From contig JADYZP010000052.1 in the NCBI GenBank assembly GCA_020853025.1, positions 1 through 64,000 on the forward strand: a DNA stretch of 64,000 bases, in the 5' to 3' direction. The notes below the pieces were generated by a model. It had not been told where the DNA came from and did no database searches. It was given only the letters and a program-made list of their open reading frames with translations. Both the position numbers and the translations under genes were made by a program. Source of the DNA: Burkholderiales bacterium (GTDB taxonomy: Bacteria; Pseudomonadota; Gammaproteobacteria; Burkholderiales; Casimicrobiaceae). Positions 1 through 11,231 of this stretch are shown one piece after another. Each line of letters opens with the position of its first letter. Positions within the stretch are counted from its first letter, which is position 1.

Positions 1-80
1 ATCCATACCAAGTGGTACTTGCAGTCCCAGACATTGTGGCTACCCGCCTTGTAGTCCTTCATCCCACCATCTTATCCCGG

Positions 81-120
81 TCGCCTAAAGGCGAGGGGTT
101 TGCGGATCCCCTATCGGGGA
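81..120. promoter_or_regulatory. Pair of short palindromes upstream of the LuxR-type gene
   Basis: Two close inverted repeats lie in the gene-free 5' edge. TCGCCT-AA-AGGCGA is at 81-94 and TCCCC-TATC-GGGGA at 107-120. A third, CAAGT-GGT-ACTTG, is at 9-21. They could be operators for the LuxR-type regulator that starts at 198, since such proteins bind roughly 20-bp dyads, or the end of a transcription unit entering from the left. Neither matches a textbook lux box, so the role is inferred from position only. I see no gene in 1-197. Confidence 0.3.
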
Positions 121-197
121 CTCTAAATTCCCGAATGTGACGTAGTCATGACTTGCAGCGCGGATCGCTGCCGCGCGGAGCTCGGGAGGTGGTGCAT

Positions 198-995
198 ATG
201 CCTGACGTACCATGCGCTCTCGCTGGCCGCCGCAACTGCGCGTTGTCCATAGGTCTGGCGCAGCCGCTGGCCGATGCAGCAGCGTCGCTTCGCCCGCAGC
301 ACATCATCCGCGAGCTTGCGCAGCGCTACGGACTGGAAAGCGTCAGCTACCTGCACGTCGACGACTCCGCACCGCGGCCCACGGGTCGTGTCGCGTGGAC
401 GACTCTGCCTGCAGCGTGGGGGACCAGCTATGCAAGTCACGGCTGGGCGACGATCGATCCGAGGCTCGCGCGAACCCGCAATCGGCTGGCACCGCTGGTA
501 TGGGACGCCGGTGATTTCGCGGATGACCCGGCAGCGCTACGTTTCTTCGACGCCGCCGCGCACTTTCGCCTTCGTAGCGGCGTTGCGATCGCCCTGCATC
601 AGTCGCTTTCGTCGCGCATCGTGCTGACCTTCGATTCGACCTCGGGGCCCATATCGCCGGCCCGGCGCGAAGCGATGGCCGCGAGCCAAGGCGACCTGAT
701 GCTGATCGCCATTTCCTTGCATGAAGACGTTCTGGTGCGACGACTCGAGCGTCCGGGTCATCGCGCGCCGCCTGGCCCGCGCCTGACGCTGCGCGAACGC
801 GACTGCCTGTCGCTTGCCGCGCGCGGCTTCACCAGCGTCGACATCGGCGACAAGCTGAACGTCGCGCCGCGCACCGTCGATTTCCACTTCGGCAACATCA
901 AGACCAAGTTGTGCGCGCAGAACCGTACCGAAGCGATCGCCAAAGGCATCGCTTTCGGCATCGTGGATACGGGGGCGCGTGGCGCGGGCCGGTAG
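198..995 (+). CDS. LuxR-family transcriptional regulator with acyl-homoserine-lactone-binding domain
   Basis: A 265-residue quorum-sensing-type regulator. The N-terminal autoinducer-binding domain keeps the six residues conserved in AHL receptors of the TraR/LuxR type: W74, Y78, D87, P88, W102 and G128, with TraR-like spacing apart from a two-residue shorter step before the glycine. The C-terminal part, about residues 195-260, is a LuxR/GerE helix-turn-helix beginning LTLRERDCLSLAARG. The ATG at 198 is chosen because GGGAGG at 184-189 lies 8 bases before it. A TTG at 153 is in frame but has no such site. No luxI-type synthase is in the window, so it may be a solo receptor or have its partner to the left. 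It probably activates or represses target promoters when a lactone is bound. Ligand and targets are unknown. Confidence 0.85.
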   Translation: MPDVPCALAGRRNCALSIGLAQPLADAAASLRPQHIIRELAQRYGLESVSYLHVDDSAPRPTGRVAWTTLPAAWGTSYASHGWATIDPRLARTRNRLAPLVWDAGDFADDPAALRFFDAAAHFRLRSGVAIALHQSLSSRIVLTFDSTSGPISPARREAMAASQGDLMLIAISLHEDVLVRRLERPGHRAPPGPRLTLRERDCLSLAARGFTSVDIGDKLNVAPRTVDFHFGNIKTKLCAQNRTEAIAKGIAFGIVDTGARGAGR

Positions 996-1070
996 TGTAT
1001 CCGGGTAGAACCGCACCGATTATCCATTGCTGTCATTGCCGCGAAAGCTTGCCCTCGCCTAGCAGGTGAT

Positions 1071-1739
1071 TCAACCTTTCGACGCCAGCCACGCGCGCAG
1101 TTCCGCGACCGAATGCACGATTGCCAGCGGCGCGAGTCGCACCAGCGCCTGCGGCGCATGCGCACCGTAGCCGACCGCCAGACCCGCCACACCCGCATTG
1201 CGCGCCAATTCGAGATCGTGCGTGGTGTCGCCGATCATCAGCGTGTCGCGCGCGTGCACACCCAGGCGGTCCATCAGGTGCAGCAGCATGTCGGGATGCG
1301 GCTTCGGAAAGCCTTCGTCGCCGCAGCGGGTCGCAGAAAAGCGCGAAGCAAGCCCGCTGGTCGTGAGCACCCGATCAAGGCCGCTGCGCGACTTGCCGGT
1401 CGCCACCGCCAGCAAATGACCTGCAGCGTCGAGGTCGTCGAGCATCTGCTCGGCACCGGCGAACAGCGCAATGTCGTCCTCGAGGGCAAGATAGTGCTTG
1501 CGGTACTGCGTCGCCAGTTCCGCGTGACGATGCACGGGAAGCGACGGGACGGCCGAGCGCAACGCGTCGGTGAGGCCCATGCCGATGACGTAGCGCGCAG
1601 CCTCGTCGTCGGGAACGGGCTCGCCCAATTCATCGCACGCGCTCTGGATCGCACGGGCAATGATCGCCGTCGAGTCGAAAAGCGTTCCGTCCCAGTCGAA
1701 GACGATCAAGCGGAATCGCCGAGATCCGGACTCAGCCAT
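1071..1739 (-). CDS. HAD-family phosphatase, phosphoglycolate-phosphatase-like
   Basis: A 222-residue haloacid-dehalogenase-type hydrolase. Motif I is DWDGTLFDS with the nucleophile and acid/base aspartates, motif II lies near VATGKS, the lysine of motif III is in FPKPHPD, and motif IV is GDTTHD. A cap domain between motifs I and II fits subclass IA, as in Gph-type phosphoglycolate phosphatases and PpaX-like enzymes. It overlaps the end of rluC by 8 bases, which sets the ATG at 1739 and implies translational coupling. The rluC-HAD pairing is common in betaproteobacteria. The substrate is not certain: phosphoglycolate is the usual label, but the family is broad. Confidence 0.85.
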   Translation of the reverse strand: MAESGSRRFRLIVFDWDGTLFDSTAIIARAIQSACDELGEPVPDDEAARYVIGMGLTDALRSAVPSLPVHRHAELATQYRKHYLALEDDIALFAGAEQMLDDLDAAGHLLAVATGKSRSGLDRVLTTSGLASRFSATRCGDEGFPKPHPDMLLHLMDRLGVHARDTLMIGDTTHDLELARNAGVAGLAVGYGAHAPQALVRLAPLAIVHSVAELRAWLASKG

Positions 1740-2718
1740 CGGTGCCCTTCGCCGAAAGTGGATCGAGCCGCTGCAGAAAATGAGCGAGTTCACCTGGCAG
1801 CGGTGCCTCGAAAGCCATCGCTTCGCCGCTCGTGGGGTGTTCGAAGGCCAGCCGGTGCGCGTGCAGAAACATCCTCTTCAGACCCTGCTTCGCCAATACC
1901 TTGTTCCATGCGAAGTCGCCGTATTTGTCGTCACCCGCCAGCGGAAAGCCGAGGTGCGTCAGGTGCACGCGGATCTGGTGCGTACGCCCGGTCTTCAATT
2001 CGGCCTCGAGCAATGCCAGCGGCGGATCCCGGTCGAACCACGTAGCCTGCCTGCGAAAGATCGTCTCGGATTCCTGCCCGCCTTCGTCGTCCACGCGCAC
2101 GCGGCGCTCGCCTTCGATGGTCGTGAATTTATGCAACGCGAGCCGGACACGGCGCATTGGGTCGCGCCAGCGGCCGCGCACCAGCGCGAGGTAGCGCTTG
2201 TCGAAGGCGGCATCGCGCAATTGCGCATGCAGCGCCACCAGCGCGACTCGCTTCCTGGCGACCAGCATCACGCCGGAGGTGTCACGGTCGAGCCGGTGCA
2301 CGAGTTCGAGGAAGCGGGCATCTGGACGAGCGGCGCGCATCTGTTCGATCAGGCCGGCTGCGATGCCGCTGCCTCCGTGAACGGCGAGTCCGGCCGGTTT
2401 GTCGACGACAACCAGGACGTCGTCCTCGAACAGGATCGGGATCCGCGCCCCGGCGCGCGCGTGCACGGCGGACGGCGTCGACATGGCGGGCGTCGCGGTC
2501 CGTACCGGCGGCACCCGTACCACGTCGCCGACGGCCAGGCGGGCATCGGGTCCGACGCGTCCCTTGTTGACGCGCACCTCGCCGCTGCGCAGGATCCTGT
2601 AAATGTGGCTTTTCGGAACGCCTTTCAGCATCCGGGTCAGAAAGTTGTCGACGCGCTGGCCGGCGCCGTCGTCTCCGACGGTGAGCCAATTTACGGAATC
2701 CTTGCTTAACTCGTTCAT
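1732..2718 (-). CDS. rluC: 23S rRNA pseudouridine synthase, RluC type
   Basis: A 328-residue RluA-family pseudouridine synthase. An N-terminal S4 RNA-binding domain (about 25-90) precedes the catalytic domain with the motif HRLDRDTSG, whose second aspartate is the catalytic residue, and the conserved RTHQIRVH block near the C-terminus. RluC modifies U955, U2504 and U2580 of E. coli 23S rRNA. RluC rather than RluD is favoured by the divergent rne gene, the same arrangement as in E. coli. Start ATG at 2718: the open frame runs further upstream, but residues before MNELSK are unlike the family and lie in the rne leader. The first codons overlap the proposed rne promoter on the other strand. Confidence 0.92.
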   Translation of the reverse strand: MNELSKDSVNWLTVGDDGAGQRVDNFLTRMLKGVPKSHIYRILRSGEVRVNKGRVGPDARLAVGDVVRVPPVRTATPAMSTPSAVHARAGARIPILFEDDVLVVVDKPAGLAVHGGSGIAAGLIEQMRAARPDARFLELVHRLDRDTSGVMLVARKRVALVALHAQLRDAAFDKRYLALVRGRWRDPMRRVRLALHKFTTIEGERRVRVDDEGGQESETIFRRQATWFDRDPPLALLEAELKTGRTHQIRVHLTHLGFPLAGDDKYGDFAWNKVLAKQGLKRMFLHAHRLAFEHPTSGEAMAFEAPLPGELAHFLQRLDPLSAKGTDG

Positions 2719-2729
2719 TCGATTATAAT
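2702..2729 (+). promoter_or_regulatory. Probable sigma-70 promoter of rne, inside the 5' end of rluC
   Basis: TTGCTT at 2702-2707, a 16-base spacer and a perfect TATAAT at 2724-2729, giving a predicted start near 2736. The TATAAT is part of the palindrome ATTATAAT, so a -10 also exists on the minus strand, but only 3 bases before the rluC ATG, where it could not serve that start. An rne promoter more than 500 bases upstream of the gene matches the known E. coli situation. Confidence 0.6.
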
Positions 2730-2735
2730 TGTCGT

Positions 2736-3327
2736 CGAACCGTGCATCGCAGGCGATACAGTCGCACGATGGTCGCACAGGGACCCGACGGTCCCAAAAA
2801 AGCACCCGACCACCTTGCTTGGTTCGTTCTGTGCACGGTCCCGGGCCGATTGACAAGGTGCGGGAAAAAACCGGTTTCGCGTCGCTCGCCGGGCGGGGTT
2901 TCCCCAATAAGTAGCGATGGTAATGGATGAGTGCAGTCACCGCACCCGGCAGCGGCCGGTTCGAAGCGGCGCGCTGCGCGGCACCCAAAGCGAGATTTTC
3001 AGTACCCGGCCGCCCCGTCGACAGTTGCCAGTCCAGTCACTGGCGTTTCGACCGGCAGCCGGGCGATAAGTCCACCGCTTGTTTGCACAACGAAGACACG
3101 AAGCACGCCGAGAGCCCTTCTGCCCCGCGATCCGCGGGTCCGGAAAACCCATGCCGATCGTAACCACACCCTCGCGCACCGCTCCCGCCGGCTGGCACCC
3201 AGAACCGCGCCAGCGCCTTTGGTTTTCGCCCGCAACCGCCGCCAGTTAGTGCCCTGACGCCGCGAAATCGCGGCGTGCTTTGCTTCGCCTCCGCCTGCCC
3301 GCGGCGCACTCTCGCCGGGGAAAGCCC
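2736..3327 (+). other. Long structured 5' leader of rne
   Basis: This 590-base stretch between rluC and rne holds no convincing gene. It has several strong inverted repeats on the plus strand: GGGACC-CGAC-GGTCCC at 2780-2795 followed by six A, CACCTTG at 2811-2817 pairing with CAAGGTG at 2854-2860, and GGGAAA at 2862-2867 pairing with TTTCCC at 2899-2904. In E. coli the long rne leader folds into hairpins that RNase E itself cleaves, giving feedback control. The position and the hairpins suggest the same here, but sequence similarity to the E. coli elements is not claimed. Confidence 0.6.
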
Positions 3328-6114
3328 ATGAAACGCATGCTGTTCAATGCCACCCAAGCGGAGGAGCTCCGGGTGGCGATCGTCGATGGCCAGAAGCTCA
3401 TCGACCTCGACATCGAGTCCGCCGCCAAGGAGCAACGCAAGAGCAACATTTACAAGGCGGTGATCACCCGCGCCGAGCCCTCGCTCGAAGCGTGTTTCGT
3501 CGACTACGGCACCGACCGCCACGGCTTCCTGCCGTTCAAGGAAATCTCCCGGGACAACTTCCGCGATCGCGATGCGGACCCCGGCAAGGCGAGGATCCAG
3601 GACCAGTTGAAGGTGGGCCAGGAGCTGATCGTCCAGGTCGACAAGGACGAGCGCGGCAACAAGGGCGCCGCGCTGACGACGTATATTTCGCTCGCCGGGC
3701 GCTACTTGGTGCTGATGCCGAACAACCCGCGCGGTGGCGGTGTCTCCCGCCGGGTCGAAGGCGAGGAGCGCAACGAGTTGCGCGACGCGATCAACGGCCT
3801 CGACGTGGCGCAGGGCATGAGCGTCATCGCACGCACCGCCGGCATCGGCCGCTCCACCGAAGAGCTGCAGTGGGATCTCAACTACCTGATGCAGCTTTGG
3901 CGCGCGATCGAAGATGCCGCCAAGATGCAGTCGGGCGCCTACCTGATCTACCAGGAGTCGAGCCTCGTCATCCGCGCGATCCGCGATTATTTCCATCCGG
4001 ACATCGGTGAACTGCTGATCGACACCGAGGCGATCTTCGAGCAGGCGCAGCAGTTCATGGGCCACGTGATGCCGGCCAACGTGAACCGCGTCAAGCTGTA
4101 CAAGGACGACGTTCCGCTGTTTTCACGCTTCCAGATCGAGCACCAGATCGAGACCGCCTACGCGCGGCAGGTGCCACTGCCGTCCGGCGGCGCAATCGTC
4201 ATCGACCACACGGAGGCGCTGGTTTCCGTCGACGTCAACTCGGCGCGCGCGACCAAGGGTGGCGACATCGAGACCACCGCGTTCAACACCAACTGCGAAG
4301 CCGCCGACGAAGTCGCGCGCCAGCTTCGCCTGCGCGACCTGGGCGGGCTCATCGTCATTGACTTTATCGACATGGAGAGCGCGAAAAACCAGCGTGAGGT
4401 GGAAACGCGGCTGCGCGACGCACTGCGCTACGACCGCGCCCGCGTGCAGTTGGGCAAGATTTCGCGCTTCGGACTGATGGAGCTGTCACGCCAGCGACTG
4501 CGTCCGGCGCTCGCCGAAGCCGCACACATCCCCTGCCCGCGCTGTCACGGCATCGGCCACATCCGCGGCACCGAATCGACCGCGCTGCACATCCTGCGCA
4601 TCGTGCAGGAGGAGGCGATGAAGGACAACACCGCGCAGGTCGTGGCCCAGGTTCCGGTCGACGTCGCGACCTTCTTGCTCAACGAAAAGCGTAACGACGT
4701 GCTGACCATCGAGACGCGCTTCAAGGTCAACGTGCTGCTGGTGCCCAACCGCCACCTCGAGACGCCGAACTACAGCATCGAAAGGCTGCGGCACGAGGAC
4801 CTGAACCAGAGCGAGCCGCTGCCGATGTCCTTCGACATGGTGCAACAGCCGGAGCAACTCGATCCGGCCAGGCAGCTGAAGGACGAGGCCATAGCGCCGC
4901 GGCAGGAAGCGATGGTCAAGGGCATCACGCCTGCGCAGCCAGCGCCCGTTCACGTCGACAAGCCGGTGGCGAAGGCTGCCGCGCGCACGCGGCCCGCACG
5001 CGGGGAGTCGTGGCTCGATCGCGTGCTTGGCTGGTTCCGCGCCAAACCGGCGGCCACGCCCGCGGCGGCGGCGGCGGCTAGGCGCGACGAGCGAAGCTCC
5101 GAGCGCAAGGGCGACGGTCGACGCGACTCGCGGCGCGGCGACGAACGCGATCGCCATCGTGGCGACGGACGGCGCGGCGGTGACCAGCGTCGCGACGAGG
5201 CGCGCGACGCGCGGCGCGGCAGCGAGCAGAAACGCGACAACCGGGGTGAAGGCCCGCGCGGCGCGGCACCGGCCCGCGGCGCCTCGCCGGCGAACGCAGC
5301 ACAACCGCGTCGCGACGAGCAGCGCGAAGGCAACCGTGGCACGCAGCGACCGCGTGAACCGCGCGAGCCCCGCGAACCGCCTGCCGAAGTGTCGCTGGTC
5401 GCCGATGATATTGCCATGCCGCCGCAGGCGGATGCAGCGGCCGAGGCGAAGGACGGTAGCCGTCGTCGGCGTGGCCGACGCGGTCGTGGCGGCGATCGTG
5501 CCGACCACCCGACCAACGGCGACGGGTCGGTGCTGCAGGATCCGAACCTGACCGGCGGATCCGGGTTAACCGAGCACGTCGAAGGCGCGGCCGATTCCGC
5601 GCCGGCGGGCGACGTCTCCGCGGCGCGCGAGCCGCGTACGCCCAAGGCTCCGCGCGAGCCACGCGAGCCGCGAGCACCGAGAGAGCCGCGCGAACGCCGT
5701 GACGCGCCCATGACGGGAATGCCGTCGAGCGCGCCACCGACTTTCGAGATCACGCCGATGGTCGAGACCGCTGCGCTGACTGCGGTGGAGCCCGTCGTGA
5801 CCCAAGTGCCGATGCCCGCCGAATCAACGCCTGGTCCGATGCTGGCGATTGCCGAGGCCGCTCCCGCGACCCCGGAAGCAGCGACCGCGCCAGTCGAGCT
5901 TCCCGCCGCCGAGCCGATACCGTCGGTTGCCCATGCGCTGTCGCCAGAATCGGGGCTCGAGCTGGTCGAGACCACGCATCCGGCACCAGCACCGGAAATC
6001 GAGGAACCCGCGGCGCCGAGGTCGAAGCGTGTGCGGCCTCCACGCGTGGAAATGCAAAACGAACCGCTGGTGTTCGTCGAAACGCGCAAGGAGCCGCCGC
6101 CGCCCGGCGGCTGA
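3328..6114 (+). CDS. rne: Ribonuclease E
   Basis: A 928-residue endoribonuclease, the core of the RNA degradosome. The N-terminal half carries an S1 domain (about 38-118), the catalytic aspartates D302 and D345 (E. coli D303/D346) within SVDVNSAR and LIVIDFIDM, and the Zn-link CPRCH with C403 and C406. After about residue 520 the protein is a low-complexity scaffold rich in Arg, Asp, Ala, Pro and Glu. The segment [12 protein letters not shown] near 560-572 looks like the amphipathic membrane-targeting helix. The ATG at 3328 is chosen over upstream codons because it begins [13 protein letters not shown], the usual start, and has a GGGGAAAG site before it. The full-length form with a long tail fits RNase E rather than RNase G. 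The gene runs divergently from rluC and probably autoregulates. Confidence 0.97.
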   Translation: MKRMLFNATQAEELRVAIVDGQKLIDLDIESAAKEQRKSNIYKAVITRAEPSLEACFVDYGTDRHGFLPFKEISRDNFRDRDADPGKARIQDQLKVGQELIVQVDKDERGNKGAALTTYISLAGRYLVLMPNNPRGGGVSRRVEGEERNELRDAINGLDVAQGMSVIARTAGIGRSTEELQWDLNYLMQLWRAIEDAAKMQSGAYLIYQESSLVIRAIRDYFHPDIGELLIDTEAIFEQAQQFMGHVMPANVNRVKLYKDDVPLFSRFQIEHQIETAYARQVPLPSGGAIVIDHTEALVSVDVNSARATKGGDIETTAFNTNCEAADEVARQLRLRDLGGLIVIDFIDMESAKNQREVETRLRDALRYDRARVQLGKISRFGLMELSRQRLRPALAEAAHIPCPRCHGIGHIRGTESTALHILRIVQEEAMKDNTAQVVAQVPVDVATFLLNEKRNDVLTIETRFKVNVLLVPNRHLETPNYSIERLRHEDLNQSEPLPMSFDMVQQPEQLDPARQLKDEAIAPRQEAMVKGITPAQPAPVHVDKPVAKAAARTRPARGESWLDRVLGWFRAKPAATPAAAAAARRDERSSERKGDGRRDSRRGDERDRHRGDGRRGGDQRRDEARDARRGSEQKRDNRGEGPRGAAPARGASPANAAQPRRDEQREGNRGTQRPREPREPREPPAEVSLVADDIAMPPQADAAAEAKDGSRRRRGRRGRGGDRADHPTNGDGSVLQDPNLTGGSGLTEHVEGAADSAPAGDVSAAREPRTPKAPREPREPRAPREPRERRDAPMTGMPSSAPPTFEITPMVETAALTAVEPVVTQVPMPAESTPGPMLAIAEAAPATPEAATAPVELPAAEPIPSVAHALSPESGLELVETTHPAPAPEIEEPAAPRSKRVRPPRVEMQNEPLVFVETRKEPPPPGG

Positions 6115-6188
6115 TTCGTGCACGACGTCAGACGGGGGCGCAGCTTCGCCTTCGTTACCGTTCGACGATGCGTGCGGAGTGCCTCGCC

Positions 6189-6665
6189 ATGAAGCAGTTG
6201 CTGATCGTCTGGCACTCGCAGTTCGGAGGCACGGAGCAGATGGCGGCAGCTGCGCGCGACTCGGCACTCGACGTGCCGGAGGTCGAGGTCGTCTACATGC
6301 GCGCGAGGGACGCCGGGGTCGCCGAACTGCTGCGCTGCGACGCGCTGCTGGTTGCGACCTCCGAGAACTTCGGCTCGCTCTCCGGCATGACCAAGGATTT
6401 CTTCGAGCGCGTGTTCTATCCGTGCGAACACCGCGTCGAAGGCAAGCCCTACACGGTCATCGTCTGCGCCGGCAGCGATGGCGCCGGCGCGATGCTGCAG
6501 ACCGATCGCATCGCGACGGGCTTGCGCCTGCGCAAGGTGCTGCCCGGCGTCGTCTACAAAAGCGGGTTGACCGCGCAGCCGCAGGTCGTCTCCGCTGCGG
6601 TGCTCGCGCAATGCGCCGAATTGGGTGCAACGCTCGCGGCCGGCCTTTCTGCCGGCATCTACTGA
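6189..6665 (+). CDS. Flavodoxin-like NAD(P)H-dependent oxidoreductase
   Basis: A 158-residue flavodoxin-fold protein. The phosphate-binding loop is HSQFGGTEQMA after the first strand, and a second FMN loop follows with GSLSGMTKDFFERV, as in WrbA/NADPH-dependent FMN reductase relatives. It probably binds FMN and reduces a small molecule or a quinone in the cytoplasm. The ATG at 6189 has GGAG nine bases upstream; an in-frame ATG at 6168 lacks a clear site. It follows rne by 74 bases and converges with the tyrosine phosphatase gene, the two stop regions overlapping by 7 bases. No specific substrate can be assigned. Confidence 0.75.
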   Translation: MKQLLIVWHSQFGGTEQMAAAARDSALDVPEVEVVYMRARDAGVAELLRCDALLVATSENFGSLSGMTKDFFERVFYPCEHRVEGKPYTVIVCAGSDGAGAMLQTDRIATGLRLRKVLPGVVYKSGLTAQPQVVSAAVLAQCAELGATLAAGLSAGIY

Positions 6666-7213
6666 GCGCGGCTGTTCGGCGCCCCGAGGAGCCTCGCCAC
6701 CAGCGCATCGCTCGCCGCTTCGGCGAGGTCGAGCACGAGTTCGTAGTGCTGGGGCCCGCCGAAGTAGGGGTCGGGCACTTCGCGGGCGTCGATTCCGGAA
6801 ACGAGATCGAGATACAGGCCCAGGTGACCGCGGAAGTCACTCGGGCGCAGCGCGGTCAGTTCACGCAGGTTCGTCCGGTCCATCGCGAGTATCCAATCGA
6901 AGCGCGCGAAGTCAGCGTGCACCACCTGCCGCGCACGCAACGCCGAGATGTCGTAGCCGCGCATCCTCGCGGCGTGGATCGCGCGTCGATCCGGCGGCGA
7001 GCCTGCATGCTCGCCAAGTGTGCCCGCCGAGTCGATGTCGAAGCAGTCGATGAGGCCGATACGCTGCGCCGCCGCCCGGAATACGCCCTCGGCGGTCGGC
7101 GAGCGGCAGATGTTGCCCATGCAGACGAAGAGTACGCCGACTCTCGGGGTGTCCTTGCCCGGCGCGTCGACATCGCTGACTCCGGCGGCGGCTCGTCGAT
7201 CGTCGGCGTGCAT
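6659..7213 (-). CDS. Low-molecular-weight protein tyrosine phosphatase
   Basis: A 184-residue LMW-PTP. The signature P-loop C(X)5R-S is CMGNICRS near the N-terminus, after the strand VGVLFV, and the general acid is the aspartate of DPYFGG near residue 145. These enzymes dephosphorylate tyrosine in bacterial kinases and exopolysaccharide regulators, or act on arsenate-like ligands. The ATG at 7213 has a GAGGGGG site about 8 bases upstream, formed around the uvrB stop codon. The gene lies 11 bases after uvrB on the same strand, so the two are probably co-transcribed. No tyrosine kinase or polysaccharide locus is nearby. Confidence 0.92.
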   Translation of the reverse strand: MHADDRRAAAGVSDVDAPGKDTPRVGVLFVCMGNICRSPTAEGVFRAAAQRIGLIDCFDIDSAGTLGEHAGSPPDRRAIHAARMRGYDISALRARQVVHADFARFDWILAMDRTNLRELTALRPSDFRGHLGLYLDLVSGIDAREVPDPYFGGPQHYELVLDLAEAASDALVARLLGAPNSRAQ

Positions 7214-7224
7214 GCGCGGCCCCC

Positions 7225-9258
<2,034 letters not shown>

Positions 9259-9327
9259 GGGATTTCAGCGACGGCGATTCGATCGGACAACCGGGTATTG
9301 TACTGCCGTGCTTGAGGTCGGAAGAGC

Positions 9328-9345
9328 GTCCGGCTGCAGCCGGAC
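9328..9345 (-). terminator. GC-rich perfect palindrome between uvrB and the ABC exporter gene
   Basis: An 18-base perfect inverted repeat, GTCCGGCTG-CAGCCGGAC, sits 7 bases beyond the stop codon of the ABC exporter gene on the minus strand and upstream of uvrB. It could end transcription of the exporter. No T-run follows, so a classical intrinsic terminator is not shown. Confidence 0.4.
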
Positions 9346-9352
9346 CCAGGAT

Positions 9353-11164
9353 TCAAGTCGCCGGCTCGCCCGGACCGGACGCGAACTGCAGCGCCACCAG
9401 ACGCGCATACAACGGATTGGATCGCGCGAGTTCGTCGTGCGTTCCGGTGGCGATAATCCGGCCGCGCTCCACCACGGCGATGCGATCGGCATGGCGCACG
9501 GTGGCCAGGCGGTGCGCGATGATCAACACCGTTCGCCCCGACATCAGGCGTTCGAGCGCCATTTGCACCATTCGCTCGCTCTCCGCGTCGAGCGCGCTGG
9601 TCGCCTCATCGAGCAGCAGCACGGGCCGGTCGGCGAGGATCGCGCGGGCGATGGCGAGCCGCTGCCGCTGTCCGCCGGACAAGCGCACGCCGCGCTCGCC
9701 CAGGAAGCTCGCGAATCGCTCCGGAAGCCGATCGATGAATTCGGTCGCGTATGCCGCCTCGCAGGCGGCGTGCACCTCGTCGACGGTGGCGGCGGGACGC
9801 CCATAGCGGACGTTGTCCAGCACGCTGGCGGCGAAGATCACCGGGTCCTGCGGTACAAGCGCGAGACGCGCCCGCACGTCCGCCGGGTCTGCGTTCCTGA
9901 GATCGACGCCGTCGATGGCGACCACGCCGCGCGCCGGATCGTGGAAGCGCAGCAGCAGCTGGAAAACGGTCGTCTTGCCCGCGCCCGAGGGTCCGACCAA
10001 CGCGACGTTTTCGCCCGCCGCGACGGCGAGCGTGAAATCGTCGAGCGCCGGCACCTCGGGTCGTGACGGATAGTGGAATGTCACGTGTTCAAGCGTCACC
10101 GTGCCGCGCGCCGGAACGGGCAGCGGCACCGCACGCGCGGGCGCGCGGATCGCGGGTTCGATCGCCAGCAGCTCGAACAGCCGCTCCGTCGCGCCCGCCG
10201 CACGCTGCAGATCGCCGACGACCTCGCTGATCGTGCCGGCGGCGCCGGCGACGATCACCGCGTAGAACACGAAGGCCGACAATTCGCCCGCGCTGATTCT
10301 GCCGGCGACGACATCGTGGCCGCCGATCCAGAGAATGACGCCGACCGCGCCGAAGACCAGGATGATGACGGTGGCCACCAGCAGCGCTCGCTGGCGCACG
10401 CGCAGCACCGCGGTGGCGAACGCGCTCTCGACCCGGGATCCGAACTGCCGTCGGTCCTCGTCCTCGTGACCGTAGGCCTGCACGGTGTGGATCTCGTGCA
10501 GCGCCTCGTCGACGTAGGCGCCGACGTCGCCGACGCGGTCCTGGCTCGCACGCGAGAGCCGCCGCACGCGACGTCCGAAGAAGATGATCGGCGCCAGCAC
10601 CAGCGGCACGCCGACCAGCACCAGCAGCGTCAGCTTGCCGCTGGTGAGTGCGAGCATCACCAGGCCGCCGATCATCAGCAGCACGTTGCGGATCGCCATC
10701 GACGCGCTCGAGCCGATGACGGTTTCCAGCATCGTCGTGTCGTTGGTCAGTCGCGAGATGACCTCCCCGGTGCGCATCAGTTCGAAATAGCTCGGTGGCA
10801 GGCACAGGAGGTGATCGAACACCGCGCGGCGCAGGTCGGCGGTCACCCGCTCGCCCAGCCACGATACGAAATAAAAGCGCGCGTAGGTCGCACCCGCCAT
10901 CACGACGATGACTCCGAGCATGAACGCCAGTGCGCGATCGAGCTCGATGCCGCTGCCTGCGGAAAAGCCGCTGTCGATAACGAACTTGAGCCCCTGGCCG
11001 ATGGTCAGCACCGCCGCCGCGGCAACGACCAGCGCGATGGCGGCGAATGCCAGCTGTCGCCGGTAGGGCCGAAGGAAGCGACCGACGCGAGCCAGCGTCT
11101 TCGCCGCGGTCAGCGGCGGCAGCTTCGGTGCGTCGACGGGTATCGGTGGGTAGCCGCGGGCCAT
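9353..11164 (-). CDS. ABC exporter, MsbA/multidrug type, fused membrane and ATPase domains
   Basis: A 603-residue half-transporter. Residues about 25-320 form a type-I ABC exporter membrane domain of six helices. The ATPase domain from about 360 has Walker A GPSGAGKTT, signature LSGGQRQRLAIARA, Walker B VLLLDEATSALD and the H-loop IIAHRLATV. It would work as a homodimer in the inner membrane. Close relatives are labelled MsbA-like or ABCB-type multidrug/lipid exporters. The lack of nearby lipid A genes leaves the substrate open. The ATG at 11164 gives a complete family-length protein, though no strong ribosome site precedes it. It is transcribed away from the small gene at 11232. Confidence 0.9.
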   Translation of the reverse strand: MARGYPPIPVDAPKLPPLTAAKTLARVGRFLRPYRRQLAFAAIALVVAAAAVLTIGQGLKFVIDSGFSAGSGIELDRALAFMLGVIVVMAGATYARFYFVSWLGERVTADLRRAVFDHLLCLPPSYFELMRTGEVISRLTNDTTMLETVIGSSASMAIRNVLLMIGGLVMLALTSGKLTLLVLVGVPLVLAPIIFFGRRVRRLSRASQDRVGDVGAYVDEALHEIHTVQAYGHEDEDRRQFGSRVESAFATAVLRVRQRALLVATVIILVFGAVGVILWIGGHDVVAGRISAGELSAFVFYAVIVAGAAGTISEVVGDLQRAAGATERLFELLAIEPAIRAPARAVPLPVPARGTVTLEHVTFHYPSRPEVPALDDFTLAVAAGENVALVGPSGAGKTTVFQLLLRFHDPARGVVAIDGVDLRNADPADVRARLALVPQDPVIFAASVLDNVRYGRPAATVDEVHAACEAAYATEFIDRLPERFASFLGERGVRLSGGQRQRLAIARAILADRPVLLLDEATSALDAESERMVQMALERLMSGRTVLIIAHRLATVRHADRIAVVERGRIIATGTHDELARSNPLYARLVALQFASGPGEPAT

Positions 11165-11231
11165 GGAGTATCGTGCTGCGCTTGCGCCGCGACGAAATCG
11201 TGTCGCGTTTTCGACATTCTAGGAGATTGGC

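Noticed and set aside
2720..2730. TATAAT on the minus strand as the rluC promoter
   Set aside because: It lies 3 bases before the rluC ATG, so transcription would begin inside the gene. The plus-strand reading as the rne promoter fits better.
3037..4065. Minus-strand frame opposite the start of rne
   Set aside because: It is a mirror frame of the RNase E catalytic domain, with no recognisable features.
5340..5700. Apparent tandem repeats of REP/PRE units in rne
   Set aside because: They encode the Arg/Pro/Glu-rich disordered tail typical of RNase E, are irregular in length, and are not a CRISPR or mobile repeat.
9259..9352. Possible LexA site upstream of uvrB
   Set aside because: No CTGT-N8-ACAG dyad was found in the gap. 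Only a lone TACAAT -10-like hexamer is visible.
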